This document shows positions 8,546-17,047 of a DNA stretch of 37,903 bases, piece by piece. This DNA is from an uncultured Flavobacteriia bacterium (GTDB lineage Bacteria > Bacteroidota > Bacteroidia > Flavobacteriales > Flavobacteriaceae): the NCBI GenBank assembly GCA_946482495.1, contig CAMLRV010000003.1, forward strand, positions 1-37,903. Direction: 5' to 3'. The position numbers and the translations under genes are program-made. The notes under the pieces were generated by a model. It worked only from the letters and a program-made list of their open reading frames with translations, was not told where the DNA came from and did not search any database. Positions within the stretch are counted from its first letter, which is position 1. Every line of letters begins with the position of its first letter.

Positions 8546-8556
8546 GAAATAAAAAA

Positions 8557-8593
8557 CCCGTCTCGTTAAAATTAAACGAGACGGTTTTTTTTT
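8557..8593. terminator. Bidirectional terminator after der
   Basis: A perfect 10-bp stem CCGTCTCGTT (8558-8567) with AACGAGACGG (8575-8584) has a seven-base loop. It is flanked by A6 on the left and T9 on the right. It serves der on the plus strand and the convergent membrane-protein gene on the minus strand. Confidence 0.92.
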
Positions 8594-8595
8594 AT

Positions 8596-8997
8596 TTATA
8601 TTTTGTCTTGTCCTGAAATGATAAGTGTTAAAAAAAGAGATAGTGCCAAAAGTATTTGAAATACAGTATCAATAAATCCTGCTTTTTCTGCTTCCCCTTC
8701 TGAAAACTCATTAAAAGACCTTGCTCTAAAATATATATGACGTCTTTTGAATTTCAAAAAGAATAAATCAATTACTTTAAAAGTTATCAGAAAGACTAAT
8801 GGATTTAATGAATATAAAAACTCTGATTTTTTAGGAATATTTATGTTGTTTAAATTGTTGTAAATTAAATTATATTCAAGTAATACATAAATAATACTCA
8901 ATAAAATAAATGCAATAAAAGCATAATTGTTTCTAAGAATTCTAAATGCAAAAGGGAACATCCAGAAAAAAGTAAAAATTAATATTGTTATAAGCAT
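8596..8997 (-). CDS. Multi-pass membrane protein of unknown function
   Basis: This 133-residue protein is mostly hydrophobic. Likely membrane segments are 2-19, 24-41, 65-83 and 110-128. A basic patch, FKRRHIYFRARSF at about 83-95, and a short acidic stretch, NEFSEGEAEKAG, precede the last helix. I do not recognise a family. The start is ATG 8997 with the hydrophobic sequence beginning at once. It lies 60 bases after the TPM-domain gene on the same strand and could be the last gene of that transcript. It ends at the bidirectional terminator shared with der. It could be a small integral-membrane accessory to the LemA/TPM block, but nothing in the sequence shows this. Confidence 0.7.
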   Translation of the reverse strand: MLITILIFTFFWMFPFAFRILRNNYAFIAFILLSIIYVLLEYNLIYNNLNNINIPKKSEFLYSLNPLVFLITFKVIDLFFLKFKRRHIYFRARSFNEFSEGEAEKAGFIDTVFQILLALSLFLTLIISGQDKI

Positions 8998-9057
8998 ATT
9001 TTAATTCACTCTATTTTCTATAACTGAATACTAAAAACTGTTCACAGAATACTGACA

Positions 9058-9816
9058 TTACCAGCTTCCACCGGCTCCACCTCCAGAGAATCCGCCGCCG
9101 CCAAAACCGCCGCCAAAACCGCCGCCAAATCCACCACCAGATGAACCACCACCGAAACTTCCACCGCGTCCCATTCGGCTTAAAATAATGATGTCGCCTA
9201 AATCAGGACCTCCAAAACCGCCAGAATTTCCTCCGTTTTTGTTTTTAGGAACGATTATAAAAAATATAATTAAGAAAACAATAATTATAACAATTGGCCA
9301 TATACTGCCGTCGTCTTTTTTTCTTTCGCCTTTATATTTTCCAGTTAGAACTTTAAAAATAGCTTCAGTTCCTTTGTTTAAACCATTATAATAACTACCA
9401 GCTTTAAATTCCGGAATAATAACATTTCTAACAATTTCTCCAGTAATACCAGCTACAAGTTGTACCTCGGTTCCATAGCCTGGTGAGATCCAAATTTTTC
9501 TATCATTTTTTGAAAGTAAAATTACAATCCCATTGTCTTTGTTAGCATCTCCAATTCCCCATTTATGACCCCAATTTGGGGTTAAAGTTTCGATATTATC
9601 TCCATTTAAATCTTCAATAATAATCACAACAATTTGAGTGGAAGTTGAGTCGGAGTAATAAACTAATTTATCACCTAAATCCTTTTTTTCTGATTCAGAT
9701 AATAACTTTGCATAATCATAAACTGATGTTTGTAAACTAGGCTTTTCAGGGATTTTGTATTGAGCTTGAGTAATAATTCCAAATAGGAAAACGAATAAAA
9801 CGAATATTTTTTTCAT
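9058..9816 (-). CDS. TPM-domain membrane protein with Gly-rich tail (YgcG-like)
   Basis: This 252-residue protein has a signal peptide at 1-19 (MKKIFVLFVFLFGIITQAQ) and a TPM domain at about 28-145 with DYAKLLS and QIVVIIIEDLNGDNIE. The segment GIGDANKDNGIVILLSKNDR is the conserved core. A transmembrane helix spans about 173-190. A tail of glycine, serine and phenylalanine (about 215-252, GGGFGGGFGGG) follows. TPM domains are linked to photosystem repair phosphatases in plants and are widespread membrane proteins in bacteria. The bacterial role is not settled. I start at 9816 (MKKIFV). The open frame from 9861 adds residues that overlap the preceding gene and precede the signal peptide. It is the third gene of lemA-TPM-TPM, with one base between it and the gene before. 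Confidence 0.88.
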   Translation of the reverse strand: MKKIFVLFVFLFGIITQAQYKIPEKPSLQTSVYDYAKLLSESEKKDLGDKLVYYSDSTSTQIVVIIIEDLNGDNIETLTPNWGHKWGIGDANKDNGIVILLSKNDRKIWISPGYGTEVQLVAGITGEIVRNVIIPEFKAGSYYNGLNKGTEAIFKVLTGKYKGERKKDDGSIWPIVIIIVFLIIFFIIVPKNKNGGNSGGFGGPDLGDIIILSRMGRGGSFGGGSSGGGFGGGFGGGFGGGGFSGGGAGGSW

Positions 9817-9817
9817 A

Positions 9818-10258
9818 TTAGCCTCTTGAAATTTCATTAGACAATTCATCAATATCATCATTATGATTATAAGGAAAGTATTTTTTTAATTGTTTACCAG
9901 CTTCAATTATTCCATTTACCAATCCTTCTTTAAATTTTCCTTCTTTAAATTTTTCTATAACATGGTCTTTAGTGGAATTCCAGAAATCAGGTGCTACTAA
10001 ATCATTAATTCCTTTGTCGCCAATAATGGCAAAGCTTTTAGTTTGCATACAAATGTAAAATAATACACCATTTTTCAATTCGGTTTCATCCATTTTAAGA
10101 AGATGAAAAACCTCCTGTGCTCTTTCAACAGGAGGCTTGGTGTTGTCTTCTTCTATGTGTACGCGAATTTCTCCCGAAGTATTTTTTTCGGCAATAACTA
10201 TTGCTTGAACAATTTCTTGTTCTTCTGCTTTGGTTAAAAATTCTTCCGTTTTAGACAT
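9818..10258 (-). CDS. Cytoplasmic TPM-domain protein
   Basis: This 146-residue protein has no signal peptide or membrane segment. It carries a TPM domain over most of its length: EIVQAIVIAEKNTSGEIRVHIE, then LKNGVLFYICMQTKSFAIIGDKGIND and the late FKEGLVNGIIEAGKQL. It is shorter than its partner downstream and lacks the Gly-rich tail. Pairs of one cytoplasmic and one exported TPM protein behind lemA are common in Bacteroidetes, which suggests they act together. The start ATG 10258 is 17 bases after the lemA stop, and its stop is one base before the next start. The enzymatic activity is unknown. Confidence 0.87.
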   Translation of the reverse strand: MSKTEEFLTKAEEQEIVQAIVIAEKNTSGEIRVHIEEDNTKPPVERAQEVFHLLKMDETELKNGVLFYICMQTKSFAIIGDKGINDLVAPDFWNSTKDHVIEKFKEGKFKEGLVNGIIEAGKQLKKYFPYNHNDDIDELSNEISRG

Positions 10259-10275
10259 TGTGATTTTTATCTAAA

Positions 10276-10863
10276 TTAGAATTTTACTTCAACTGGTTTT
10301 TCTGCACCTTCAACTGCTTTGAAATAAGCTTTTTCTTTGTATTTACCTAAGATTAAGTTTCTTGGTTGACTTAAGATATATCCGTTGAATACTTCAACCG
10401 ATTCGTTGAAACGTGTTCTTGCCATTAAAATTTGATTTTCAGTACTTGCTAATTCATCTTGAAGTTTCAAGAAATTTTGATCAGCTTTTAAATTTGGATA
10501 TTGTTCTACTGAAACTAATAATCTAGATAATGCAGAAGAAACTCCACTTTGAGCCTGATTAAATTGTGCTAATTGTTCAGGTGTGATGTTTGTTGGGTCA
10601 ATTGTAACTGCTGTTGCTTTAGCACGCGCTTCAATAACTGCTGTTAAAGTTCCTTTTTCGTGTTCTGCATATCCTTTTACTGTGTTTACCAAATTACCAA
10701 TTAAATCATTTCTTCTTTGGTAAGCCGTATTCACATTTCCCCATTCTTTTTCAGTTGCTTGGTTGTATTTAAGCGCTGTGTTTTGTACTCCAAAATACCA
10801 CATTATTCCAATTACAATAATACCAATTCCAATAATCCAAGGTAAAAATTTTTTAAAATCCAT
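10276..10863 (-). CDS. lemA: LemA family membrane protein
   Basis: This 195-residue protein belongs to the LemA family. It has an N-terminal membrane helix (about 8-26, LPWIIGIGIIVIGIMWYFGV), then a long helical bundle with the family hallmarks: EKEWGNVNTAYQRRNDLIGN, LVSVEQYPNLKADQNF and TENQILMARTRFNESVEVFN. The end is the conserved FKAVEGAEKPVEVKF. LemA proteins are expected to face the periplasm. Their function is not known, though they often travel with TPM proteins, as here. Start ATG 10863 is well supported by the helix position. It is the first of three tightly spaced genes, 77 bases after the MerR gene, and no clear promoter is visible in that gap. Confidence 0.92.
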   Translation of the reverse strand: MDFKKFLPWIIGIGIIVIGIMWYFGVQNTALKYNQATEKEWGNVNTAYQRRNDLIGNLVNTVKGYAEHEKGTLTAVIEARAKATAVTIDPTNITPEQLAQFNQAQSGVSSALSRLLVSVEQYPNLKADQNFLKLQDELASTENQILMARTRFNESVEVFNGYILSQPRNLILGKYKEKAYFKAVEGAEKPVEVKF

Positions 10864-10940
10864 CTTTGTTTAATTTTAGGTTTATATTTATTTAGTTTTT
10901 AATTTTTTACTGTTTGTAGAGACTGAGACTGAAAAATAAA

Positions 10941-11270
10941 TCAAAGTCCTTTTTTTAATTCTAATAATTGATTTTTTATTCCTTCTAGTTTATTGATGAT
11001 TTCAAAATTGTCTAAGGTTTTCTTTTTGCCTTCTTTCAAATGAATTTTAGCACCTTCCAATGTGAAACCGCGTTCTTTTACTAAATGGTAAATCATTTGT
11101 AAAATTTTCACATCTTCTGGTCGAAACATTCTATCGCCTTTGGCATTTTTTTTAGGGTTGATTTCATCAAATTCTTTATCCCAAAAACGAATTAAAGAAG
11201 CGTTCACATCAAATGCTTTGGCTAATTCGCCAATTCCATAATATCTTTTTTCTGGTAAGTTTAATTGCAT
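10941..11270 (-). CDS. MerR-like DNA-binding protein
   Basis: This 109-residue protein has a MerR-type winged helix-turn-helix at residues 9-78: YYGIGELAKAFDVNASLIRFW, then DKEFDEINPKKNAKGDRMF and VKILQMIYHLVKERGFTLEG. A short C-terminal coiled coil (about 86-107) follows. There is no metal- or ligand-binding domain, so it should be a dimeric repressor or activator without a classic effector pocket. Similar short MerR proteins sit next to an M23 peptidase gene in many flavobacteria. Whether it controls lemA or the peptidase is unknown. Start ATG 11270 is the only good one. The GC-rich inverted repeat upstream separates it from the M23 gene. Confidence 0.88.
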   Translation of the reverse strand: MQLNLPEKRYYGIGELAKAFDVNASLIRFWDKEFDEINPKKNAKGDRMFRPEDVKILQMIYHLVKERGFTLEGAKIHLKEGKKKTLDNFEIINKLEGIKNQLLELKKGL

Positions 11271-11273
11271 TTT

Positions 11274-11375
11274 GGCCCCCTATCCCCCGAAGGGGGAAAC
11301 CTGTTAGAGGGAAACAGGTTTTTAATTTATTAAAAACAATTAAGCCATTTATTCCCCTTTGGGGATAGGGGCTTA
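11274..11375. repeat. Nested GC-rich inverted repeat between MerR and M23 genes
   Basis: Two related units face each other. The left unit at 11274-11298 contains CCCCTATCCCCCGAAGGGGG. The right unit at 11351-11375 contains the reverse complement of a close variant, CCCCTATCCCCAAAGGGG. Each unit is itself a small palindrome. Between them lies a further perfect 9-bp hairpin (11297-11305 with 11313-11321). The right unit overlaps the M23 stop codon. The block is GC-rich in an AT-rich setting. I recall similar CCCC(T/A)A-type intergenic repeats from flavobacterial genomes but cannot verify this here. Confidence 0.75.
11297..11328. terminator. Hairpin inside the intergenic repeat
   Basis: AAACCTGTT (11297-11305) pairs perfectly with AACAGGTTT (11313-11321) around loop AGAGGGA. 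T residues follow on the plus strand and G-rich sequence on the minus strand. Since the flanking genes are on the minus strand, it is more likely part of the repeat than a real terminator. Confidence 0.4.
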
Positions 11376-12350
11376 ATCCAATGATTGATTTTCTTGATTC
11401 GCTAATTTAGTAATTAAAACATATTCTTTTGCAGAAATACTGCCGTAATAAAAATTTAATGGATTTACTACTTCTCCGTTTTTGTGTACTTCATAATGTA
11501 AGTGTGGTGCTTCGCTTCGTCCCGTGCTTCCTACATATCCAATAATATCACCACGTTTCACTTTTTGACCGGCTCTCACTTTGTATTTACTCAAATGTGC
11601 ATATAAAGTTAAATAACCATAACCGTGACTAATTTCGATATGATTTCCATAACCCGATAAACTCGCATCGGCTTTTCTCACTACACCATCACCGGTGGCA
11701 AAAATTGGTGTTCCTGTTTTAGCAGAAAAATCCATTCCTTTATGAAATTTTCTAATTTTCGTAAACGGATCACTTCTATATCCAAAACCTGATGCCATTT
11801 GCTTTAAGTCTTCATTTTTTACAGGCTGAATCGCTGGAATTGCTTTTAATAACACTGCTTTTTGTTTAGCTAATTTTGTAATTTCATCTAATGAAACCGA
11901 TTGAATTACCAAAGCTTTCATAATCTCATCTACTTTTTTTGATGAACCTATTATTAAATCACTGTTATTAAAATCTTCTAAATCTTTATATCTATTAACA
12001 CCACCTAAACCTGCTCGTCTTTCTTCATTTGAAATCGCAGCACTATTAAAATAAACTCTGTATAAATTATTGTCACGCTCTTCAATGGCTGATAAACCTT
12101 CATCCATTAACGCAATTTTACGATTTAGTAAATTGTAATTTTGCTTCATCGTTTCCAATTCACGAGCTTGTAATTTTGATTTTGGTGTTTCAAAAAAACT
12201 CGTATTGCTTAAAATGAAAAAACATAAAAACCCAAACAACGCACTCGCCAATAAAAACAACATAGCATAGCCAATTTTAGTACTATTTTTAGTAACTATT
12301 TGTTTAAACGCTAATTTTTCTGAATCGTAATAATATTTTACCTTTGGCAT
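11373..12350 (-). CDS. Membrane-anchored M23 (LytM) peptidase
   Basis: This 325-residue peptidase or peptidase-like protein is expected to act on peptidoglycan cross-links in the periplasm. It has a cytoplasmic N-terminus, one membrane helix (about 27-48), a coiled-coil region (about 58-85) and a C-terminal LytM domain. Zinc-ligand motifs are complete: HKGMD (about 203-207) and HLHYEV (about 282-287). It is therefore likely an active enzyme and not a degenerate activator. Start ATG 12350 (MPKVKYYYDS) fits the long N-terminus typical of Bacteroidetes members. It is divergent from alaS. A near-consensus -7 box (TTACTTTG on the minus strand, 12384-12391) lies 33 bases upstream. Confidence 0.9.
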   Translation of the reverse strand: MPKVKYYYDSEKLAFKQIVTKNSTKIGYAMLFLLASALFGFLCFFILSNTSFFETPKSKLQARELETMKQNYNLLNRKIALMDEGLSAIEERDNNLYRVYFNSAAISNEERRAGLGGVNRYKDLEDFNNSDLIIGSSKKVDEIMKALVIQSVSLDEITKLAKQKAVLLKAIPAIQPVKNEDLKQMASGFGYRSDPFTKIRKFHKGMDFSAKTGTPIFATGDGVVRKADASLSGYGNHIEISHGYGYLTLYAHLSKYKVRAGQKVKRGDIIGYVGSTGRSEAPHLHYEVHKNGEVVNPLNFYYGSISAKEYVLITKLANQENQSLD

Positions 12351-12363
12351 TGCTAAAATTTAC

Positions 12364-12371
12364 TATTTTTG
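12364..12371 (+). promoter_or_regulatory. -7 box for alaS
   Basis: TATTTTTG matches TAnnTTTG. It lies 116 bases before the alaS ATG, giving an unusually long leader that contains the hairpin at 12420-12445. Confidence 0.5.
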
Positions 12372-12419
12372 TGCTCGTTATCACAAAGTAACAACTATTA
12401 TACGAAAGAAGTTAAAATT

Positions 12420-12445
12420 TGTTTCACATTTGGAAACATTTTTTT
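12420..12445 (+). promoter_or_regulatory. Terminator-like hairpin in the alaS leader
   Basis: TGTTTC (12420-12425) pairs with GAAACA (12433-12438) around loop ACATTTG, followed directly by a run of T to 12445. It has the form of a weak intrinsic terminator within the alaS 5' leader, so it may act as an attenuator. No alanine-rich leader peptide or T-box is visible. Confidence 0.4.
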
Positions 12446-12487
12446 AATATTTCAATCAATTATATTATTCGATTCAATACCAAAGAA

Positions 12488-15124
12488 ATGAAATCACAAG
12501 ACATAAGAAAAGCGTATTTGCAATTTTTTGAAAGTAAAGGACATACTATTGTTCCTTCTGCACCAATTGTTTTAAAAGATGATCCAACCCTGATGTTTAA
12601 CAACTCGGGAATGGCTCAATTTAAAGAGTTTTTCTTAGGAAATGGAACGCCAAAAAGTCCAAGAATTACTGACACACAAAAATGTTTACGTGTTTCAGGA
12701 AAGCATAACGATTTAGAAGATGTAGGTTTTGATACCTATCACCATACGATGTTCGAAATGTTAGGAAACTGGTCTTTTGGAGATTATTTCAAAAAAGAGG
12801 CGTTGCCTTGGGCTTGGGAATTTTTAACAGAAGTATTGAAATTAGATAAAGACAGACTTTATGTTTCAGTTTTCGAAGGTAGTACAGAAGATAATGTGCC
12901 TTTCGATCAGGAAGCTTGGGATATTTGGAAACAATTTGTACCAGAAGACCGAATTATTTTAGGAAATAAAAAAGACAATTTCTGGGAAATGGGAGATCAA
13001 GGTCCGTGTGGTCCGTGTTCGGAAATTCATATTGATTTGCGTACAGATGCTGAAAGAAATGCTGTTTCTGGAAGAAGTTTAGTGAATGCAGATCATCCAC
13101 AAGTGGTGGAAATTTGGAACAACGTTTTCATGGAATTCAATCGTAAAGCAGATGGTTCTTTAGAAAAATTACCAGCACAACACGTTGATACCGGAATGGG
13201 ATTTGAGCGATTGTGTATGGCAATGCAAAACGTAACTTCAAATTACGATACAGATGTTTTTACGCCGCTTATCGCGAAAGTTTCAGCAATTACAGGATTA
13301 AAATATACTTCAAACGAAGTACAAAATATAACAGAAGAGCAAAACAAAACGAATATTGCCATTCGTGTAATTGTAGATCACGTTCGTGCGGTAGCATTCG
13401 CTATTGCTGATGGTCAGTTGCCTTCAAATACAGGTGCAGGTTACGTAATTCGTAGAATTTTACGTCGTGCCATTCGTTACGGATTTACATTCTTAGGAAC
13501 AAAAGAACCTTTTATCAATAAATTAGTTGAGGTATTAGCGGACCAAATGGGTGAATTTTTCCCAGAAATTAAATCGCAACAACAATTAGTTACAAATGTA
13601 ATTCGTGAAGAAGAAGCGTCTTTTTTAAGAACGTTAGAGCAAGGAATTCAATTGTTAGAAAACGTAATGCAAAATACTTCTGGAAAAGAAGTTTCTGGAG
13701 AAAAAGCATTCGAATTATATGATACTTTTGGTTTCCCAAAAGATTTAACGGCTTTAATTTTAAAAGAAAAAGGATTTTCATTTAATGAAGCTGATTTTGA
13801 AGCAGAATTACAAAAACAAAAAGCGCGTTCTCGTGCGGCTTCTGAAGTTTCAACAGAAGATTGGAAAATTTTAGTTTCTGGAAATGTAGAAACTTTTGTT
13901 GGTTATGATCAAACTGAAAATGATGTAAAAATTACTCGTATTCGTAAAGTTGATTCTAAAAAAGATGGAGTTTTGTATCAAATCGTTATAGATAATACGC
14001 CATTTTACCCTGAAGGTGGTGGACAAGTAGGAGATAAAGGAACGTTAGTTTCAGCTAATGAAACGATTGAAATTATCGATACAAAAAAAGAAAACAACTT
14101 AATTTTACACTTTGCAAAACAACTTCCAGAAAATGTGGAAGCTAATTTTGTTGCGAAGGTAAATACAGATTTAAGAACGGCGACTTCTAAAAATCACTCG
14201 GCTACGCATTTAATGCATTTGGCATTGAGAACGGTTTTAGGAACCCATGTAGAACAAAAAGGTTCATTAGTGAATCCGAATTATCTACGTTTTGATTTTT
14301 CTCATTTTTCTAAAGTGACAGATGAAGAATTACGTAAAGTGGAAGCTTTTGTAAATGATCGAATTGAAGAACAATTACAGTTAGTAGAACACAGAAATAT
14401 TCCTATTCAACAGGCAATGGAATTAGGTGCAATGGCTTTATTCGGCGAGAAATATGGTGATACAGTTCGTATGATTGAATTTGGGGAAAGTAAAGAATTA
14501 TGTGGAGGAATTCACGTGAAAAATACCGCTGATATTTGGCATTTTAAAATTGTTTCTGAAGGTGCAGTTGCTGCTGGAATTCGTCGTGTGGAAGCAATTA
14601 CTGGTGATGCCGTGAAAGATTTCTATACGAATCAAGAAAATATGTTGGCTGAAATTAAGGAAACGTTGAAAAATCCTCAAGATGTTTTAAAATCGGTGGC
14701 GACATTACAAGACGATAATGCGAAGTTGAAAAAGCAAATCGAGCAATTATTAAAAGAAAAAATCGATGGATTATCGGCTAGTTTAGTTTCGGAATTAAAA
14801 GAAGTAAATGGAATTAATTTCTTAGCCAAGCAAGTTGATTTATCAATGAGTGCCACTAAAGATTTAACGCAAGCTGTTGGAACTTCAAAACCAAATTCAT
14901 TTGTAGTTTTAGCTTCAATTGAAGAAGGTTTACCAAATATTCACTGTTATATTTCTAAAGAGTTAGTGGCTGATAAGGGCTTAAATGCTGGAAATGTTAT
15001 CCGTGAATTAGGTCAATATATTGATGGAAATGGTGGTGGACAACCGTTCTTCGCGTCAGGAAAAGGTAAAAATGCAAACGGAATTGCTGCAGTTTTAGAA
15101 AATGCTGTAAGTTTCGTGAAGTAA
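12488..15124 (+). CDS. alaS: Alanyl-tRNA synthetase
   Basis: This 878-residue class II synthetase charges tRNA-Ala. The catalytic domain has the motif 2 region around [20 protein letters not shown] and the class II motif 3 context near [17 protein letters not shown]. The editing domain has the zinc motif HSATH (about residues 569-573) with CGGIH (about 671-675). A C-terminal C-Ala domain follows, with the glycine-rich [14 protein letters not shown] near the end. The length matches the family. The start is ATG 12488 ([10 protein letters not shown]). The open frame from 12419 adds unrelated residues that lie in the leader hairpin. It ends in a strong terminator shared with the convergent ABC transporter gene. 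Confidence 0.98.
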   Translation: MKSQDIRKAYLQFFESKGHTIVPSAPIVLKDDPTLMFNNSGMAQFKEFFLGNGTPKSPRITDTQKCLRVSGKHNDLEDVGFDTYHHTMFEMLGNWSFGDYFKKEALPWAWEFLTEVLKLDKDRLYVSVFEGSTEDNVPFDQEAWDIWKQFVPEDRIILGNKKDNFWEMGDQGPCGPCSEIHIDLRTDAERNAVSGRSLVNADHPQVVEIWNNVFMEFNRKADGSLEKLPAQHVDTGMGFERLCMAMQNVTSNYDTDVFTPLIAKVSAITGLKYTSNEVQNITEEQNKTNIAIRVIVDHVRAVAFAIADGQLPSNTGAGYVIRRILRRAIRYGFTFLGTKEPFINKLVEVLADQMGEFFPEIKSQQQLVTNVIREEEASFLRTLEQGIQLLENVMQNTSGKEVSGEKAFELYDTFGFPKDLTALILKEKGFSFNEADFEAELQKQKARSRAASEVSTEDWKILVSGNVETFVGYDQTENDVKITRIRKVDSKKDGVLYQIVIDNTPFYPEGGGQVGDKGTLVSANETIEIIDTKKENNLILHFAKQLPENVEANFVAKVNTDLRTATSKNHSATHLMHLALRTVLGTHVEQKGSLVNPNYLRFDFSHFSKVTDEELRKVEAFVNDRIEEQLQLVEHRNIPIQQAMELGAMALFGEKYGDTVRMIEFGESKELCGGIHVKNTADIWHFKIVSEGAVAAGIRRVEAITGDAVKDFYTNQENMLAEIKETLKNPQDVLKSVATLQDDNAKLKKQIEQLLKEKIDGLSASLVSELKEVNGINFLAKQVDLSMSATKDLTQAVGTSKPNSFVVLASIEEGLPNIHCYISKELVADKGLNAGNVIRELGQYIDGNGGGQPFFASGKGKNANGIAAVLENAVSFVK

Positions 15125-15143
15125 GAAAAATAGTTATTATTAT

Positions 15144-15180
15144 AAACCCTCCAAGAGTTCCAAACTCTTGAAGGGTTTTT
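15144..15180. terminator. Bidirectional terminator between alaS and the ABC exporter
   Basis: AAACCCT-C-CAAGAGTT (15144-15159) pairs with AACTCTTG-A-AGGGTTT (15163-15178) with one internal mismatch and loop CCA. A T run follows on the plus strand. The minus-strand side ends in TTTATAAT. It serves both convergent genes. Confidence 0.88.
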
Positions 15181-15182
15181 TA

Positions 15183-16943
15183 TTAGACAATCGCAGTACT
15201 TTTACGTTCTCCAATTTGTTGACGCCACATCGCGTAATACAAGCCTTTTTCAATTAGTAAATCTTCGTGTTTACCTTCTTCGATGATTTTACCTTGTTCT
15301 AACACAAATATTTTATCGGCATGCATAATCGTTGATAAACGGTGAGCGATTAAAACCGTAATTCTATTTTCATCTGAAATATTTCGAATTGTACTATTAA
15401 TTTCTTCTTCGGTAATGGAATCTAAAGCAGAAGTGGCTTCGTCAAAAATTAATAAATTCGGGTTTCTTAAAATGGCTCTGGCAATAGATAGACGTTGTTT
15501 TTCTCCACCAGAAATTTTAATTCCGCCTTCACCAATAGTTGAATCTAAACCGTTTTCGGCACGGTCTAGTAATTTATCACAACTGGCTTTATGCAGTGCG
15601 CTCAAAATTTCTTCATCCGTCGCTTCAGGTTTTACGAATAGTAAATTTTCACGAATGGTTCCTGAGAACAATTGAGCATCTTGTGTTACGAATCCTAATT
15701 GTTTACGCAATTCTAAAATATCGATGGCTTTTGAGTCAATTCCGTTGTATAAAACATGACCAATAGCTGGCGGATATAAACCAACTAATAATTTTACTAA
15801 AGTGGTTTTTCCAGAACCTGATGGTCCAACAAACGCTACGGTTTCTCCCTGTTTGATGGAGAAATTAATGTTTTCTACAGCTGGTTGTTTGGCCGATTTG
15901 TGCTTGAAACTCACGTTAGAAAAAACTAAAGAACTAATTTTTCCGAAATCTTCTGGTTTTTTTGGACGATGTTCCGATTTTGCATTTAGTAATTGTTCAA
16001 AGTTTTCCATAGAAACCTTGGTTTCGTTTTTTGCAATGATAAAAGCACTTAATTCTTGTAATGGATTGAATATAAAGAATGTGAAAAATACCATCGTTAA
16101 TAAATCTCCCACTACAATTTTGTTGCTAAATAAAAAGTAATATAAAGCAAAAACGATACAAGTTCGCATGAAATGAACTGTTGTGCCTTGAATGAAGCTT
16201 AAACTTCGGATAAATCTGATTTTTTGTAATTCTAATTGTAAAATTTTCAAAGTATTGGAGTTCAAACGTTCTTCTTCCTGATTGATTAATCCTAAACTTT
16301 TTACCAATTCGATGTTGCGTAAACTTTCTGTAGTAGAACCAGCTAAGGAATTGGTTTGGGTTACAATTCTACGAGAAACGGCTTTTATTTTTTTACCTAA
16401 AAATGAGCTTACATAAGCAATAATTGGTGCGGTAATTACAAATACAAAAGCAATTCGGTAATCAATTCTAGAAATGTAAACGATTACAAAAATAAATCCA
16501 ATTATCGTTTGGAAAATCAACGAAATGGAAAGCGTAATTAACTTTTCAGAATCGGTTCTTACTTTTTGTAATTTACTTAAAGTCTGACCACTGCTTTGAT
16601 CTTCGAAATCTTCAAAAGGTAAGTCTAATGATTTTTTAATTCCGTCTGTGTACATTTCTGCACCTGTTCTTTGAATGACAATATTGGTAAAATAATCTTG
16701 GAAATTTTTTGTAATTCTGGAAATCATTGCGGCACCAAGCGAAAGTCCCAGCCAAAAGCTAAGCGATTTGATAAAACCAATTTCATTCCCTTTGTATTTA
16801 GCAATTCCAACCCCGCAATCTTGCATTAATTTACCGGTAATAATTGAATCGGATAAACTAAAACAGATATTAATTGCTGCCATTAATAAGGCGAAAAATA
16901 GAAGTAATTTATGTTTTTTAAGATACGAGTATAGTAAGTTCAT
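15183..16943 (-). CDS. ABC exporter, fused permease and ATPase (MsbA-like)
   Basis: This 586-residue half-transporter has an N-terminal six-helix permease domain (about 1-320) and a C-terminal ATPase. The ATPase shows Walker A GPSGSGKTT, the Q-loop in GFVTQDAQL, the signature ISGGEKQRLS, Walker B LLIFDEATSALD and the switch His in IAHRLST. This is the type IV exporter fold of MsbA and lipid or multidrug exporters, working as a homodimer in the inner membrane. The substrate cannot be told from the sequence. Start ATG 16943 (MNLLYSYLKKHK) is chosen over 17003 because a -7 box lies between them and the family begins at this point. It is monocistronic. Confidence 0.93.
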   Translation of the reverse strand: MNLLYSYLKKHKLLLFFALLMAAINICFSLSDSIITGKLMQDCGVGIAKYKGNEIGFIKSLSFWLGLSLGAAMISRITKNFQDYFTNIVIQRTGAEMYTDGIKKSLDLPFEDFEDQSSGQTLSKLQKVRTDSEKLITLSISLIFQTIIGFIFVIVYISRIDYRIAFVFVITAPIIAYVSSFLGKKIKAVSRRIVTQTNSLAGSTTESLRNIELVKSLGLINQEEERLNSNTLKILQLELQKIRFIRSLSFIQGTTVHFMRTCIVFALYYFLFSNKIVVGDLLTMVFFTFFIFNPLQELSAFIIAKNETKVSMENFEQLLNAKSEHRPKKPEDFGKISSLVFSNVSFKHKSAKQPAVENINFSIKQGETVAFVGPSGSGKTTLVKLLVGLYPPAIGHVLYNGIDSKAIDILELRKQLGFVTQDAQLFSGTIRENLLFVKPEATDEEILSALHKASCDKLLDRAENGLDSTIGEGGIKISGGEKQRLSIARAILRNPNLLIFDEATSALDSITEEEINSTIRNISDENRITVLIAHRLSTIMHADKIFVLEQGKIIEEGKHEDLLIEKGLYYAMWRQQIGERKSTAIV

Positions 16944-16962
16944 GTAGTAAAGTTTTGTCTTA

Positions 16963-16970
16963 CAAAAATA
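16963..16970 (-). promoter_or_regulatory. -7 box for the ABC exporter
   Basis: On the minus strand TATTTTTG matches TAnnTTTG and lies 19 bases before ATG 16943. It supports the shorter start. Confidence 0.62.
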
Positions 16971-17021
16971 AGGAATAAAAAGTCTTGATGAGTTTTTTAG
17001 CAACTATTTAACTTGTTTTTG

Positions 17022-17029
17022 TATTTTTG
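17022..17029 (+). promoter_or_regulatory. -7 box for the GSCFA gene
   Basis: TATTTTTG lies 18 bases before ATG 17048 and is divergent from the same box used by the ABC exporter. It excludes the apparent TTG start at 17027, which lies inside it. Confidence 0.62.
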
Positions 17030-17047
17030 ATAGACAATTTAAAAATC

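Noticed and set aside
9060..9170. GC-rich low-complexity repeat on the plus strand
   Set aside because: It encodes the glycine-rich tail of the exported TPM protein in frame, so it is not an independent element.
13213..13781. Extra frames within alaS on both strands
   Set aside because: They are shadows of a highly conserved synthetase gene and have no supporting motifs.
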